Assembly (NCBI GenBank): GCA_003008705.1
Contig: PDUO01000024.1
Coordinates: 251,120 to 315,119 of the forward strand
Direction of reading: 5' to 3'
Length of the DNA: 64,000 nucleotides
Source: Pezicula radicicola
Lineage: Eukaryota > Ascomycota > Leotiomycetes > Helotiales > Dermateaceae
Shown here one piece after another: positions 47,026 through 57,929 of this stretch (its first letter is position 1; each line of letters begins with the position of its first letter). Under the pieces are notes generated by a model. It was given only the letters and a program-made list of their open reading frames with translations. It was not told the DNA's origin and did not search any database. Both the position numbers and the translations under genes were made by a program.

Positions 47026-49307
47026 ATTCTGTGTACTTAATTTTTTTCTTTTCTTTTTTAGATTGTGGATACATGTAGACGTAGAAACTTTAGCCTTGCA
47101 ATAAATGTTATGGAACCCTCGCTTCGACGGAAGCATAACTCCTGAATTTTGTGGGGCAACATTGAGCTGATACCGTCACTTTGAAGTCGGAATAAGAAAT
47201 TTAATTGGGCACAGTTGACGACCCCATTTTCAGGATGATACCTTATCTGGAGCTTAGCGGACTCAGAATCCCATAGTTTGGGCTCCAATCCTAGAGTGGT
47301 TAATACTACTAATTTAAGATATTAAGCGAGCATGTACTATTCCAAATTTAATTGGGGGCGAAATATTTACGCAAACGTTTAATAGCTGTCTATAACCAAT
47401 CATATCATATTTATTTCTATCGTGATTCTGTCCTTGACTTCATCTTTATTATTTATTTGTACTTTCAAGATTTAGAAGTGCATTATCATGTTGTTGATTT
47501 CAGCAAATTTGATCGAACTTAGGGGTAAGTATCTAGGAAACATTAACTCTTATGCTTAGGAGTTTACAAGTCCTCTTTACAAGTAGCAATAACCGTGGTT
47601 ACAACAAGCTCAGCATTAATTTTAGACCATTACGTACTGCAGTCGACAACTAGCGCTCCACTTTATATCGCCAATTGTATTAGGCTAGAAAAAAAAAAGG
47701 TACCCAGTTAGGCAACGCTTAATTCGCTGATCTTATGCGGCGCTAGACAGTTGTGCGGCCCAGAAGTTTGAGATCACTACCAGTACCGTGCACTAAAAAG
47801 GTTAAATATTGCCTATCTGAAGATTCTAATTTCCCATCACTCTGCTATGAAAAGTGCCTGACAGCGCACGGTAGGTTCATAGTCTAGCTGGTATGCGTAG
47901 GGCGCAGCATAATATTTTGAAACTCTCAAGGGGCACAGCATGTGATTTATCGCTTATTTTAATCCTTTACTACTACCTCGCTACTCGTATCGTGACCCCT
48001 ATTCCTAAGCGACCGTAACCCTTCCGCAATTAGGTAGCTCGTCTCAGCATTGACATATTCTACTTAGTAGTATTTAATTTTTGAGCATAAAGGCTTAAAT
48101 GTGCCGAAATTTAGGATCTATAACTAAGCATTTTGCCCAAGAATTTAGATCTGCTTTCTTGAAGCTTCTTTTTATTTATCGCGGAAAGCTAGAAAGCTTA
48201 GCCTATATAGTTAAAAGCATAACATATATGAAGTTTAGGGGCTAGAATAAAGTTAGTTACCATCGCAATAGAGATCCAAATAACAATCGAGAAGTTCAGA
48301 AATAGAAAAATTAACAGAGGTTTGTAGGTAGAACCACAATTTTACAGCTCCCCGTACCCGTGGAGTCGCCAAGGTTGCCAAGGAACTAACTAAATCATCT
48401 CTACTTCTGGAACGAGAGATCCAGCACGTACCGGTACTTCGTAGATCCAAATGAGGCACGGAAACGGCCAGCCTCGTGGCGAGGCTGATAAAATGCCGTT
48501 ACCCTGGAATGTATTTGCCGGTCGCTCTTCGACCTTGCGAGATCAACGTTTAAAGCAACCTCATCGCCATACTAGTACACTTCCGACTTCGCTGCCTAGA
48601 ACTGTGCCCCTTCTGTACCCATAGAATTATGATACCACTCCATAGTTCCTAGGGAACGTAAATAATCTTCTGTGACTCGTCTGCAGGAGACGGACTTCCG
48701 GCTGCAACTGCAGTAAATAAGCAAGCAGGAGATTAAAACTTCTCCTTACTGAGACAACTTTCATCTTCAATATTCTATTCTTACTGCTAACCTAATGACT
48801 TGTTGCCAATCGTCTTTAAGTATGTATAATTAAGGTAAATAGGTGCGTTTGTGGACCTATTGTATTTGGTACCAAGGCTGAGCCTCGTGCCGGCATTCCA
48901 GCCACATCCATTTGCTTGGATCTTGAACGATCCATAATACGTACAAGTGTTCATGCCAGGTCATCCATTATCTCCTTTCAGACGCTATGGACGAAACCTA
49001 GGGCTGATACTGGGAAATAGCCGGCGGCAACCCCAACAGTCAGCACCGCACCCACACTAGCTTAGTGGTCAGACTCAGCAAAGAGGCTGTCAGCCACGGA
49101 ATCACCACCCCTGCTTTTAGCGTTTTTGACTGCGCAGGCTGTAAATGAAGTCATCCCTAGAGGACCCTACTACGTAGGTTGATCCTTGTACGTGTTCTTT
49201 GCTTCGAAGATATCAGGAATGGTTTTGATGGTATTTGTGATAGTATAGAGCATCACATCCTCCCTCGACTTTTCAAGAGACAAAGTTTTTTGTTCCTAAC
49301 GACAATC
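47026..49307. other. Intergenic, no gene seen
   Basis: About 2.3 kb between the FAD monooxygenase and the regulator gene. It is AT-rich with short frames only. TTAAGCGAGC occurs at 47322-47331 and a TCG-N5-CGA site at 48532-48542. The DNA upstream of the regulator start is the presumed promoter. Confidence 0.5.
48532..48542. promoter_or_regulatory. TCG-N5-CGA site upstream of regulator gene
   Basis: TCGCTCTTCGA is 766 bp upstream of the regulator start. It matches only the six core bases, so it is the weakest of the series. Confidence 0.3.
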
Positions 49308-50459
49308 ATGCCTGCCCCATCTGGAAGTGAAAAACTCCGCACAACTTGCGATTCCTGCGCCGCATCTAAAGTAAGATGTAGCAAACAAAAGCCCAGGTGC
49401 CATCGTTGTAAATGTCTTCAACTCGACTGTGTATATGGCCGGTCCCAACGAAAAGGCAGACCCCCTGCCTCCGAACGAAGTCGCTCCTCCACGAATACTC
49501 GTACTTCTCCATCCCACATGGATTCCGTCCAAAATTTACACCCTAGCTATTGGGGGTCGTTACACAATATTTTCGATGTCTCGAGGGATTATCCAACGGC
49601 CTCAGATAGTGATGATATAAACCTAGACGACTTTCTTAACGACAGCGACTGGGTTTCCGCCAACCTAATCCCTGGGACGGAGGACCGCGATTCTAAGATC
49701 ATCAATTCTTTAGTCGACAACAACGTCGCGACCATGAAACAAACACATCCTTTACCATATCACAACAGCATACCCAACGACTCAAGCTCAGATACGACGG
49801 ATCTCGGGCTTCACTTCGGCAATTTCAATACCGAGCTCTGTAATACCAATCACCCTGATCTTACCAACGTCGGTTCAGACACTTCATACTCCGACCCCTT
49901 CTGCTTGAACAAGGCACTTAACACTATCCAAGAACTTTATCAACTCTCTATTTGCCACAGCTTATTAGAACGCGATGTAAACCCGACTACCGACCGAGTC
50001 CTCAAGACCAATAGGCAGGCGGTCCAAACCCTCGAATCTCTTTTCTCTTGTAGCTGTAGTACCTGCTGCAACGATCTAAATATGCCATTCCTCCTCTCAA
50101 CAATCGCTTGCAAAGTACTCGGCTGGTACAGAGCAGTCTATTATGGAGATATTGTCCAACCCGCCCCATCTCAGGAGAGCTCCAACCAGGAAGAAATTGT
50201 AGCAATGACGCGCATCACAATCGGAGACTTTCAACTCGATCGAGGTGCAGAGACCAGAATGAAGGCACAATTACTTCTCTGTGAACTGCAGAGTTTTGGA
50301 AAGGTGTTGGACGTATTGGCACAGAGAAATCGATGTAGATCGACCGAGGTAAAGATCACAGAATCTGGAGTGCATGAGGCTTTCGAGCAATTTCTGAGGG
50401 GATCGTTGGATGACCTTGTTGCCAAACTGGATAGTTGTTGTGTTGGAAAGACTTTATAA
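49308..50459 (+). CDS. AflR-like Zn2Cys6 transcription factor, candidate cluster regulator
   Basis: Single exon of 383 residues from ATG 49308. This Met is chosen because the zinc cluster follows it at the usual distance; the frame stays open 129 bp upstream without a better context. The Zn2Cys6 ligands are C14, C17, C24, C31, C34 and C41, then a basic linker (RSQRKGRPP) like the one after the AflR zinc cluster. The C-terminal half has the AflR-type activation domain pattern: LNTIQELYQL, then SLFSCSCSTC, then LSTIACKVLGWYRAVY. Such factors activate their own cluster by binding TCG-N5-CGA palindromes as dimers. Matching sites occur in most promoters here, so this protein is the likely pathway activator. 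Confidence 0.92.
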   Translation: MPAPSGSEKLRTTCDSCAASKVRCSKQKPRCHRCKCLQLDCVYGRSQRKGRPPASERSRSSTNTRTSPSHMDSVQNLHPSYWGSLHNIFDVSRDYPTASDSDDINLDDFLNDSDWVSANLIPGTEDRDSKIINSLVDNNVATMKQTHPLPYHNSIPNDSSSDTTDLGLHFGNFNTELCNTNHPDLTNVGSDTSYSDPFCLNKALNTIQELYQLSICHSLLERDVNPTTDRVLKTNRQAVQTLESLFSCSCSTCCNDLNMPFLLSTIACKVLGWYRAVYYGDIVQPAPSQESSNQEEIVAMTRITIGDFQLDRGAETRMKAQLLLCELQSFGKVLDVLAQRNRCRSTEVKITESGVHEAFEQFLRGSLDDLVAKLDSCCVGKTL

Positions 50460-50725
50460 AATTTTCTGGATACATATTCTTAGACTTTTGTATATACCAT
50501 TGAACCTTCTTGTCTATTTTATTCATCTTGAGGAAAGAGATAGATAGTTATTGAAGTTGAAATACCCTTAAATTTCATTCTAAGTCTGAATTTACTGCGC
50601 AAAAACTATATAAAACCAGAACTGTTCTAATGATCTAAAAGAAAATCAAACCAAATTTAAGCAATAACCAGAGGTTGACAGGAGACAAAGAAATCCGCAG
50701 CACCCGATCTCTCTATTATCATTAT

Positions 50726-51615
50726 TTACAAACCCTTTGCTTCGGACAAAACCCACTCCACCAAACCCGCCATCTGCTCACTAACAACCGACTTTCGAGG
50801 GATATCATGGCCACCCAAATGATCGTAAGTTCTTCGAAGATCCTTCTCGCAGAAGTGCACCAGCTGCAACGAACTTGGATATCGTGGATCTTTAGCACCA
50901 TAGATATGTACCGTTGGAATCTTAATCCTCAAGTCCGATGGAATACGCGTAAAGTCCAATCCAAACACATCTGATTCCTCCACATCTCCAGTAGCGTCAT
51001 GCATCAAGTCTCCAACGTCGTCCCAGAGCCCTACGCCACGTTGTATCGTTCCGAGAGCCTTAGCCTTTTGTGCCAAGGCCCCTGCCTTAGCATGCAGACT
51101 CTGACCAGTTCTCATGTTCATTTCGAATGCTTCAGGCGTGATGTGTACGCCGACATCTTCAACGACTGGAAGTGGAATACCACCACAGATGAAAATGGCA
51201 CTTTTGAATGGGAGTGGTGCATCTGGTGTCTCTGCTTGGTGCCAGAGAAGGAAGGATGAGATCAGTGCACAGCCTTGAGAGAAGCACATCACAGCATCGT
51301 ATGGACCTTGTTCTTCGATCAGGTCCAAAAGCCAGGCATGAGCTTCTCGGATAGCGTTCAGTTCAGGACTTTTCCAGAACGTGTAGTAAGGGCCTCGAAA
51401 GAAGACCTCGATTCCCAAAGATGGGGGAATTTCGAAAGGAGCATCGACAAAGTCGAAGGTTATACGTGGGTCAAGCTTGGAACGGAATGCAGCTGTGAGT
51501 TTATTTTTGTAAGTACATATATGATGGGAACTGGGGATGGAAATATGTCTGTACCAGTTTGAGATCTGAAAATGGAACCGCTGGTGCCATGACCATGAAG
51601 ACCGAGGACTTTCAT
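50726..51615 (-). CDS. FSH1-type serine hydrolase of the polyketide cluster
   Basis: Two exons, 51615-51555 and 51492-50726, give 275 residues. The frame begins MKVLGLHGHGTSGSIF, the family's oxyanion-side loop, which requires the 62-bp intron. The nucleophile is S92 in CFSQG, with acid D222 in GAKDP and base H249 in LGGHDIP, so an alpha/beta hydrolase triad is complete. Fungal FSH1-like enzymes in polyketide clusters act as trans-acting thioesterases or esterases (the lovastatin protein LovG is the known example). Here the PKS has its own thioesterase, so editing, hydrolysis of a tailored ester or lactone, or release of stalled chains are all possible. It runs tail-to-tail with the regulator gene (266 bp) and has the best candidate regulator site 285 bp upstream. 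Confidence 0.9.
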
Positions 51616-51899
51616 TTTGTATAGATAGGATTTTAAAAGAATGGATGTTCGGAATAGGTAGGCAGGTGTTAGACGTTGTAGTCAAGCTCAGGGAGTTTCT
51701 GACAAACAAGTGTCTATCACTGATGCCGATATTCGAAGCAAATATACACACAATAAGAGAAGAAAATGGTTAGTATGGATCACAGTGACCTGAATGTTCA
51801 AGTAAACAAGAGAGCAAGACTTATACACATATTGAAAAGAGCAGAGATAAGCAGATACACCTCATGACCAAAATAATAATACCGAACGTGACCGTGCAA

Positions 51900-51910
51900 T
51901 CGGTCACCGA
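51900..51910. promoter_or_regulatory. AflR-type site upstream of FSH1 hydrolase
   Basis: TCGGTCACCGA fits TCGG-N3-CCGA perfectly. It is 285 bp upstream of the hydrolase start. Confidence 0.55.
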
Positions 51911-52653
51911 AAATCTAAACAGTAGATGTCAATACGTCTTACGAGTCACGATTTTAGGGACGCTAGAATAGTAAGCCTAAGGCCTTTCTTGTTGGTGAAT
52001 AGTCAAAAGTCATATACGATTTAGGTAACTGTGCTGCGTGGCTCAAACTTGGGAATATCCGCCGAAATAAGGATATTTTGTCTTTTTGCGTGCAGTGTTA
52101 CTGCATCTGTTGAATGGTCATATGACGATATTTGTATCTTAAATTTCACAGAACAGTAATAGTGAAGCTTATGTAACCGTATATAGAAAAGACATAGTTG
52201 TCTGTAGCTATTGTATATTTCCTATACTTAGTACTTCACCTACAACACAAATCCAAGCATGAGGAACCCAGTGTCACTCACCACCAGCACGATGTTGCTT
52301 AAAAGTTGGTTATTGGACCAATTAATTAATCACAGCTGCGAGATGAAAACCTCGTGCCATCTTCGTGGTCGTCGTCTAGGATAGTAGAAGTGCGTACCGC
52401 TCAAAGGATCCTCGAACACTGCCTGCCAAGTGATAATGACCGAGCAAAGGGTAGAATTGCCAGAATAAAATCAAATTCCAAAAGAGTTGTCCTACACCGC
52501 TGATTTCTCTACCATTCCCCGTGGGTCTCCTGGTCTCCACCCCTTCTCCTTGATGATCCTCCCCGTTCTCGCAATCCGAAGAATTGCTGCGCACCGTCTG
52601 TTGCGTAAAATCGTCTCAACCATCGGGCCATTGATAGCAGCTTCCTGCCTGTT

Positions 52654-52664
52654 TCGCATACCGA
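52654..52664. promoter_or_regulatory. AflR-type site upstream of NmrA-like gene
   Basis: TCGCATACCGA (TCGGTATGCGA on the other strand) fits TCG-N5-CGA. It is 616 bp upstream of the NmrA-like gene start. Confidence 0.45.
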
Positions 52665-53279
52665 AGCTGCGACGAGTCAGTCAAGGACATACCTGTACGT
52701 TGCTGTTACGTCGCATGGATTACGAGGTATATAAAGACAATTCCACATGAAAGGGCCAATCTCATCATATTACTGGACGCCTTGTGGCTTGAGTGCCAAG
52801 TGTACATACGATCCTGCACCCCGGTGGCTCGTAGATTTAGGGGATAGCCTCTTCCGTTGTTGCGCTTAACTACGTACAAGTGGCCGCGGGATGATTGGAT
52901 TAGCATGGGATTGCTTATTCCCTTGGCGGTGGGTACCTGGGAAGGAAATATAGAGGTACCCGTAAGCCCTTGTCAAAGATCTGCAGCTACCACAGTTTAA
53001 TTAATATAAGCTTACCCCATCCTTGTTTATCTCGGCACTCTACCAATGAACCCATAGCTCCCATACCGGTAGTCTCCTCGTCAGCAACACATGCACATTC
53101 ACCTTCCCATTTAAACCCACCTCCCTCCTTCTGCTTTCATAATCCGTCATCAACTCAGCCTCAGTCTTCAGTCTTTAGTCAACTCAACTTGGACTTCACA
53201 TTCTGATCTTCTTTACTATTTCACTACGACCTTTACCCATAAAAAAAATCTCATTCCATCACAGAACTCAATCGCGACC

Positions 53280-54307
53280 ATGTCAGCAATCAAGAAAGTT
53301 ACCCTCGCTGGTGCCTCTGGTAACCTCGGCCCTGCAATTCTCAACGCCCTGATCTCCTCCAACCTCTTCAACGTAACTGTCCTCACTCGCGAATCATCAA
53401 AAAACACCTTCCCTTCGGGCGTAACTGTCAAGTCCGTCGATTATTCTTCACAAGATTCGCTCGTTTCTGCTCTATCCGGTCAAGATGCGCTCATCTCCAC
53501 CCTCGGTTCCCTCGCTCTTATGAAGCGTAAGTCTCAACTTCTCAAAATATATTTGTGCCTGTTGGAACTACTTCCGACTTATCGAGAACAAGTAAACTAA
53601 TTTCGATTTCCCGACCTATAGAAGAAACACTTATCGATGCCGCCATCTCAGCAGGCGTAAAACGCTTCATCCCTTCTGAATTCGGCAGCGACACCTTCAA
53701 CGTCAAAGCACAAAAGTTGCCGGTTTACAAAGGAAAGATCAATACCCAGGCCATGCTCGCAGAACATGCTTCTAAGGGTTCAATCTCGTACACTACAATT
53801 ATCAACGGTCCATTCTTGGACTGGGGTATTGCCGTCGGCTTCTTGGGCGATTTGAAGGGCAAGAAACCTGAGCTTGTTGATGGGGGTGACGTGAAATTCA
53901 GCTCTACTACGGTGGACAATATCGGAAAGGCAGTCGTCGGTGTTCTCTCTCATCCAGAGGAAACAAAGAACCGGGCTGTGTATGTCAAGAACTGTGATGT
54001 TTCACAGAATGAACTTATTGGTATTGCAAAGACCATTCTTGGCGAGGACGGATGGGCGCCTACCAATGTCAATAGTGAGCAGCTGGAGGGTGAGGCTTGG
54101 GCGGACCTGAAGGCACACAAGTATGCAGGCGATTTGTGGGTCAAGTTCATTCGCAGAGCAATCTATGGCGAAGGGTTCGGAAACGTCTTTGAAGGCAAGG
54201 ACAATTCACTTCTGGGGGTTCCAGAGTTTGGAAAGGCAGACCTGGAGAAGGTAGTTAGGGATGTCTTGGAGGGAAAGGGATCAGCAAAGAACTTCACTTC
54301 TGATTAA
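53280..54307 (+). CDS. NmrA-like / isoflavone-reductase-like NAD(P)-binding protein
   Basis: Two exons, 53280-53526 and 53622-54307, give 310 residues. The N-terminus carries the dinucleotide-binding motif GASGNLG, then an NVTVLTRESS strand end typical of NADP-binding members, and KRFIPSEFGSD, a conserved block of the isoflavone-reductase/PCBER family. There is no classical Tyr-xxx-Lys short-chain dehydrogenase pair. Relatives are either small-molecule reductases or redox-sensing regulators such as NmrA; the bikaverin cluster encodes an NmrA-like protein (Bik4). It sits at the right end of the cluster and has a candidate regulator site upstream. Membership in the pathway is inferred from position and that site only. 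Confidence 0.88.
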
Positions 54308-54635
54308 GCGTTATAAGTTCTGGTGACGGTTGTTCACAATATTCGTAAGAACGGCTGGCCTCCAACGAGGGCCAGTGTATAGTTACTTAGTTTAGACCCG
54401 AGATTTAAATAGCTTTAGAGGTCTATAGAGTAGAATATTGGGATATTGTGTTCGTCACCAACCATGCTTTTATTATTTGTGATCGCCATAGGTGGTCGAT
54501 CCGGATCATAAGCAGATCTAAGATCTAAGATGAAGCTTATATCAGCTGACGATCGGCGATACCATACTCGTGATTATGCCGCATTGATTTCAATTCACCA
54601 CAGTAAGCTCCAAGGTCTAGGGCACTTAGTTAATA

Positions 54636-55008
54636 TTAAGCGAGCAAGGGACCAAGAATGCATTGATGTGATTTCACCTTCCAACAGCCAAAAAAAATCC
54701 TTTTCGCAAGCAGGTCCTAAATTAGCTGTCCGGGTGAGTAGGCAACTCTCTTAGTAGTCGTAACGACTTCGTCAAATCGAAAGTGATTATATTAGAATTC
54801 CTCATCAATCCAAATTATACAGAGTAAAATGTATTACAAGGCCTGAGACCTTGCCACAAGAGCTGCGTTAACAATCTCATGAATTCCCTGTTTGATGAAC
54901 TAGTTCTTGTTCGGGGAAAGGGATTTATTTTGATTTGAGCAAGATACTTGATTCGAGTAAGGTTCTTGGTTTGAGTAAGGAACTTGTTCAGTATATCGAG
55001 CTCGCTTA
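54636..55008. mobile_element. Possible non-autonomous element bounded by TTAAGCGAGC inverted pair
   Basis: TTAAGCGAGC at 54636-54645 faces GCTCGCTTA at 55000-55008, giving about 373 bp between outward ends. There is no coding capacity. I could not confirm target-site duplications, so this is a candidate MITE only. Confidence 0.35.
54930..54983 (+). repeat. 18-bp imperfect tandem repeat, three copies
   Basis: Units at 54930, 54948 and 54966 follow the pattern ttgrtttgagtaagrwwc with 3-5 differences between copies. Confidence 0.75.
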
Positions 55009-55444
55009 TTCAGGTCCTCATTAAAAGGGTCCTCCTCGTAGGTAGATTAACACACTCGATTATGTCAACTGAGAAGTTCTTGAAGCCCCCTGTCCATCTT
55101 CGTACCAGAGTTCCAGAAATTTTAAGGATTTCATACTAGTGAAGTCAGATGAAATGCACTAGACAAGGTATTAAATTTACTAAAGAGTAGGAGGGATTCT
55201 GAAGATTATTAATAGCTTTAGAAACATCCTTGTGGCAAATGCCATGGCGATCTTGATGATCTTGATGATCCCAAAGCCTAATTATCGTAACCGGGAGCTA
55301 GGTAGTCGTACGCTCATCAGATGAACTGAACGATTAGTAGATAGTGCTTACATGACGTTGTCTGAGTCATGAAGAAACTAGGGAAACTAAAAGATGCTTG
55401 GACTTACGATAGGCTATCATTAGCCGTTGAGCCGTTTTCGTCTA

Positions 55445-55524
55445 CTCGTACTGAGGATGAATAAACGTTAAATTTAACGTGGCTCGTTACCCGATAATTA
55501 ACTTTTATTCATCCCTAGTACGAG
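55445..55524. repeat. Long imperfect hairpin with nested palindrome
   Basis: A 21-base arm at 55445-55465 (starting CTCGTACTGAGG) is the reverse complement, with about two mismatches, of 55504-55524. The loop contains a perfect 14-base palindrome CGTTAAATTTAACG at 55466-55479. It may be a small MITE or a decayed inverted repeat. Confidence 0.7.
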
Positions 55525-56737
55525 CAGTATCTATGAGTGGTATCTTTTTTTTAGGGGCATAACGGCAGTGCCGTGACCTTTTTTTTTTTTTTTTTTACGT
55601 GAAATGGTAGTATGGTTTTAGCTACGGAACTTAGTTAGGAGTGTATTGATGAGTTCATGAAACCTTCGACTAAGTTACCTAAGTCAACTGAGTTACTCAA
55701 GGGAATGAGATTTTATACTAAGTAAGTTGTGTGAAAAAGTTATCCTGGTGGCTTTTACGTTTCTAATTATGTAACCACTTTGGATTTTGGCTATGATTTC
55801 ACTTTACAACTGGCGTTTCTATTTTTACTTATCTCTTAAGGATTAATACTCCTATTACTATTTTTGTGTATACGTGTTAATTTATTTTGCCTAGTCTTAT
55901 TGTCGTCGTTGAAATAGAGTCAAGTGAAAATGTCTAAAATCTGCAAAGGGTTTATTTATATACTCAGTAGGAGATAATCATCAGTTTTTAAGGATCTACA
56001 TAGATCTAAGAAGGAATTGATTGATAGAACGGCTCCGCCCTCTGTTCTTAGGATGTAGGAACGTAATAAAAAAAGCCTTAAGGCGGNGGTGTTATTGATA
56101 GAATAAGCGAGCCGTGTACTCGGTGCTACAGGGCTAAGAATTCAGCAGCCTTATAAAAACGGAGGAATGTTAATTAGCATTAGGTTAAGAGCTATTTAAA
56201 CACGTTTGCTAATAATATAATTAACTAATTCATGGCCAAAGTAGCTAATTTAGGTAAGATACACAAATTTATCACACATTAGTCAATTCGTTCTAAACAA
56301 TATGAAAAGGCACATGATTCTACTAGTTTGACTATATTTTTAAGGCCATTAGGGTATAATTTAGAGTCTATATTAAACTCAGTTTAGATGCCTTTCTAGA
56401 GTTATTTTATAGTCTGGTTTAGAAAGAAGAAATTAGGGTAATAGGCGTTATACCGCGTTTAAGGAGGGAGAGGCGTTTCTAATCAATGTAAATATTTTAG
56501 CGAATCGCTTATAACTATCGTATTTTGTTTGATATTCTCTATCTATATCTCTCTTGACTTTGACTAGAACGAGTTGGCTAATTTGACGTCGAATTCGTAT
56601 TGCCTACGGAATTAACAATTCGAATATTGGCGAAAATGTCGTTACTGAGCTTGTGTAAAATGATCTTGTAGAGTTGAGATAACGGATATATAGTATACAA
56701 GAGTTCTTTCTCATGGAGTTTGCGTTCCATAAACATG

Positions 56738-57929
56738 CTATGTAGGGTTTTGCATTACTCTTGGCCTGAAAGACAGAACATTATCAACAACTCCAGCATC
56801 AACTCCCCACCCATTTACTACATCAAAGTGATCAGGATCAGTCACGTACTCATTTAAGTACTCCTCAACAATTTGACCTTCAGAACGCTTCTCGTCATCC
56901 CGAATGAGTTGAGAAATTCTGTATACTAATCTACAGACAGCTAATCCGATCACATATGAAATAAAAGTGTTTCTGCTATCATTGGAACTTGCAAGTTGGT
57001 CAAAGTCGCGAGTCCAGATGAAGCCAAAGTATATCCCAAGACCAGTAACTAGCATTACAAGGGAGCTAGATAACAGCATCTGAGGGGCGGAAATTGTAAT
57101 GACAGAGGTTCCGCTAGGAGTAAAGCAATGAGAAATGACATCTTTTTTTTAATTCATCCTTAATGTTCTAGACTTGGGGAATGTATTCGTCCGGATCACT
57201 CGTCTGTAAACCAAAGCCTCGGTCAAATAATTAGCTATGCGGGAGAGTGGAATTCATTTCGCCTTGAGTGACAAACCTCGAGCTTTGGATGTGAGCTTGT
57301 TCGGAATCTTGGACGTCGCTACGGCGGTGGTTACGAATTCTGGTGATGAGTTGATTGAGGTTGTCAAGTGATGAAACCAGCCTAGGTTGACGGTTCCCTC
57401 CCCGGATCCAAAATCGAACGTCTTTTGCGTTGAGCAATCGACCATGAGTGAGCTGCTGGGTGGTTGCAGAATACACGGCCATAAGGGCAGATAATAGACT
57501 CAGGACAAAGCACGCTTTGGCGACCCAATGTGTCTGGCTCAAAGCATTCAAGGACAATCCTGTGATGGCGATCTGTGCTACGATTGCAGCCTACTTTACA
57601 TCAGCAGGGAACATAGCGACTTGAGTGGGAATACACACAGCAACTGAAATCATATTACATTCATTGTACATTGATTCCTTGAATACTACAGCATCCTCCT
57701 TCTTTACTTGGGCGAGTACTTGCGCTTGCATTCGCCAAGTACTACGGCTTCCGAAAATAGATAGCAGGATGCCAGATGGTCCGTACAATTTTATTAAATC
57801 GTGGCTTCTGGCCCAACTCCGTGCGTAAAAGTCTGCAACTCTAAGGAGAAAACTTGTCATGTCGATAACGGAATTTGCAATACCTCTTGTGATGCCGATC
57901 ACGGAACTTGCAACACCTATGGCCTCCAT
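56738..57929 (-). CDS. Fungal multi-pass membrane protein of unknown function
   Basis: Three exons, 57929-57639, 57590-57277 and 57113-56738, join in frame to 326 residues. Exon 1 starts MEAIGVASSVIGITRG, like the N-terminal segment of many fungal proteins of unknown function. Hydrophobic segments include AAIVAQIAITGLSL, ACFVLSLLSALMAVY, SSLVMLVTGLGIYFGFIW and ISYVIGLAVCRLVY. The exon 3 blocks ITISAPQMLLSSS and GLGIYFGFIWTRD followed by NDSRN are ones I associate with a lineage-expanded Pezizomycotina family without assigned function. The second donor (GTTTGT) is not optimal, so the middle junction is the least certain. No function is proposed. Confidence 0.7.

Larger units (their letters stand above)
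51616..53279. other. Divergent intergenic region of hydrolase and NmrA-like genes
   Basis: About 1.66 kb. It carries candidate regulator sites at 51900-51910 and 52654-52664. No protein-coding gene is supported; frames near 52376-52750 and 52970-53206 look accidental. Confidence 0.55.
54308..56737. other. Intergenic, low-complexity and repeat-like, no gene seen
   Basis: About 2.4 kb. Contains a possible inverted-repeat element (54636-55008), an 18-bp tandem repeat, a long hairpin (55445-55524), an 18-base T run at 55579-55596 and an N near 56087. AT-rich with short frames only. Confidence 0.6.

Noticed and set aside
51555..51615. Possible frameshift at the start of the FSH1 hydrolase
   Set aside because: On recounting the bases the frame MKVLGLHGHG is intact and joins correctly across the 62-bp intron.
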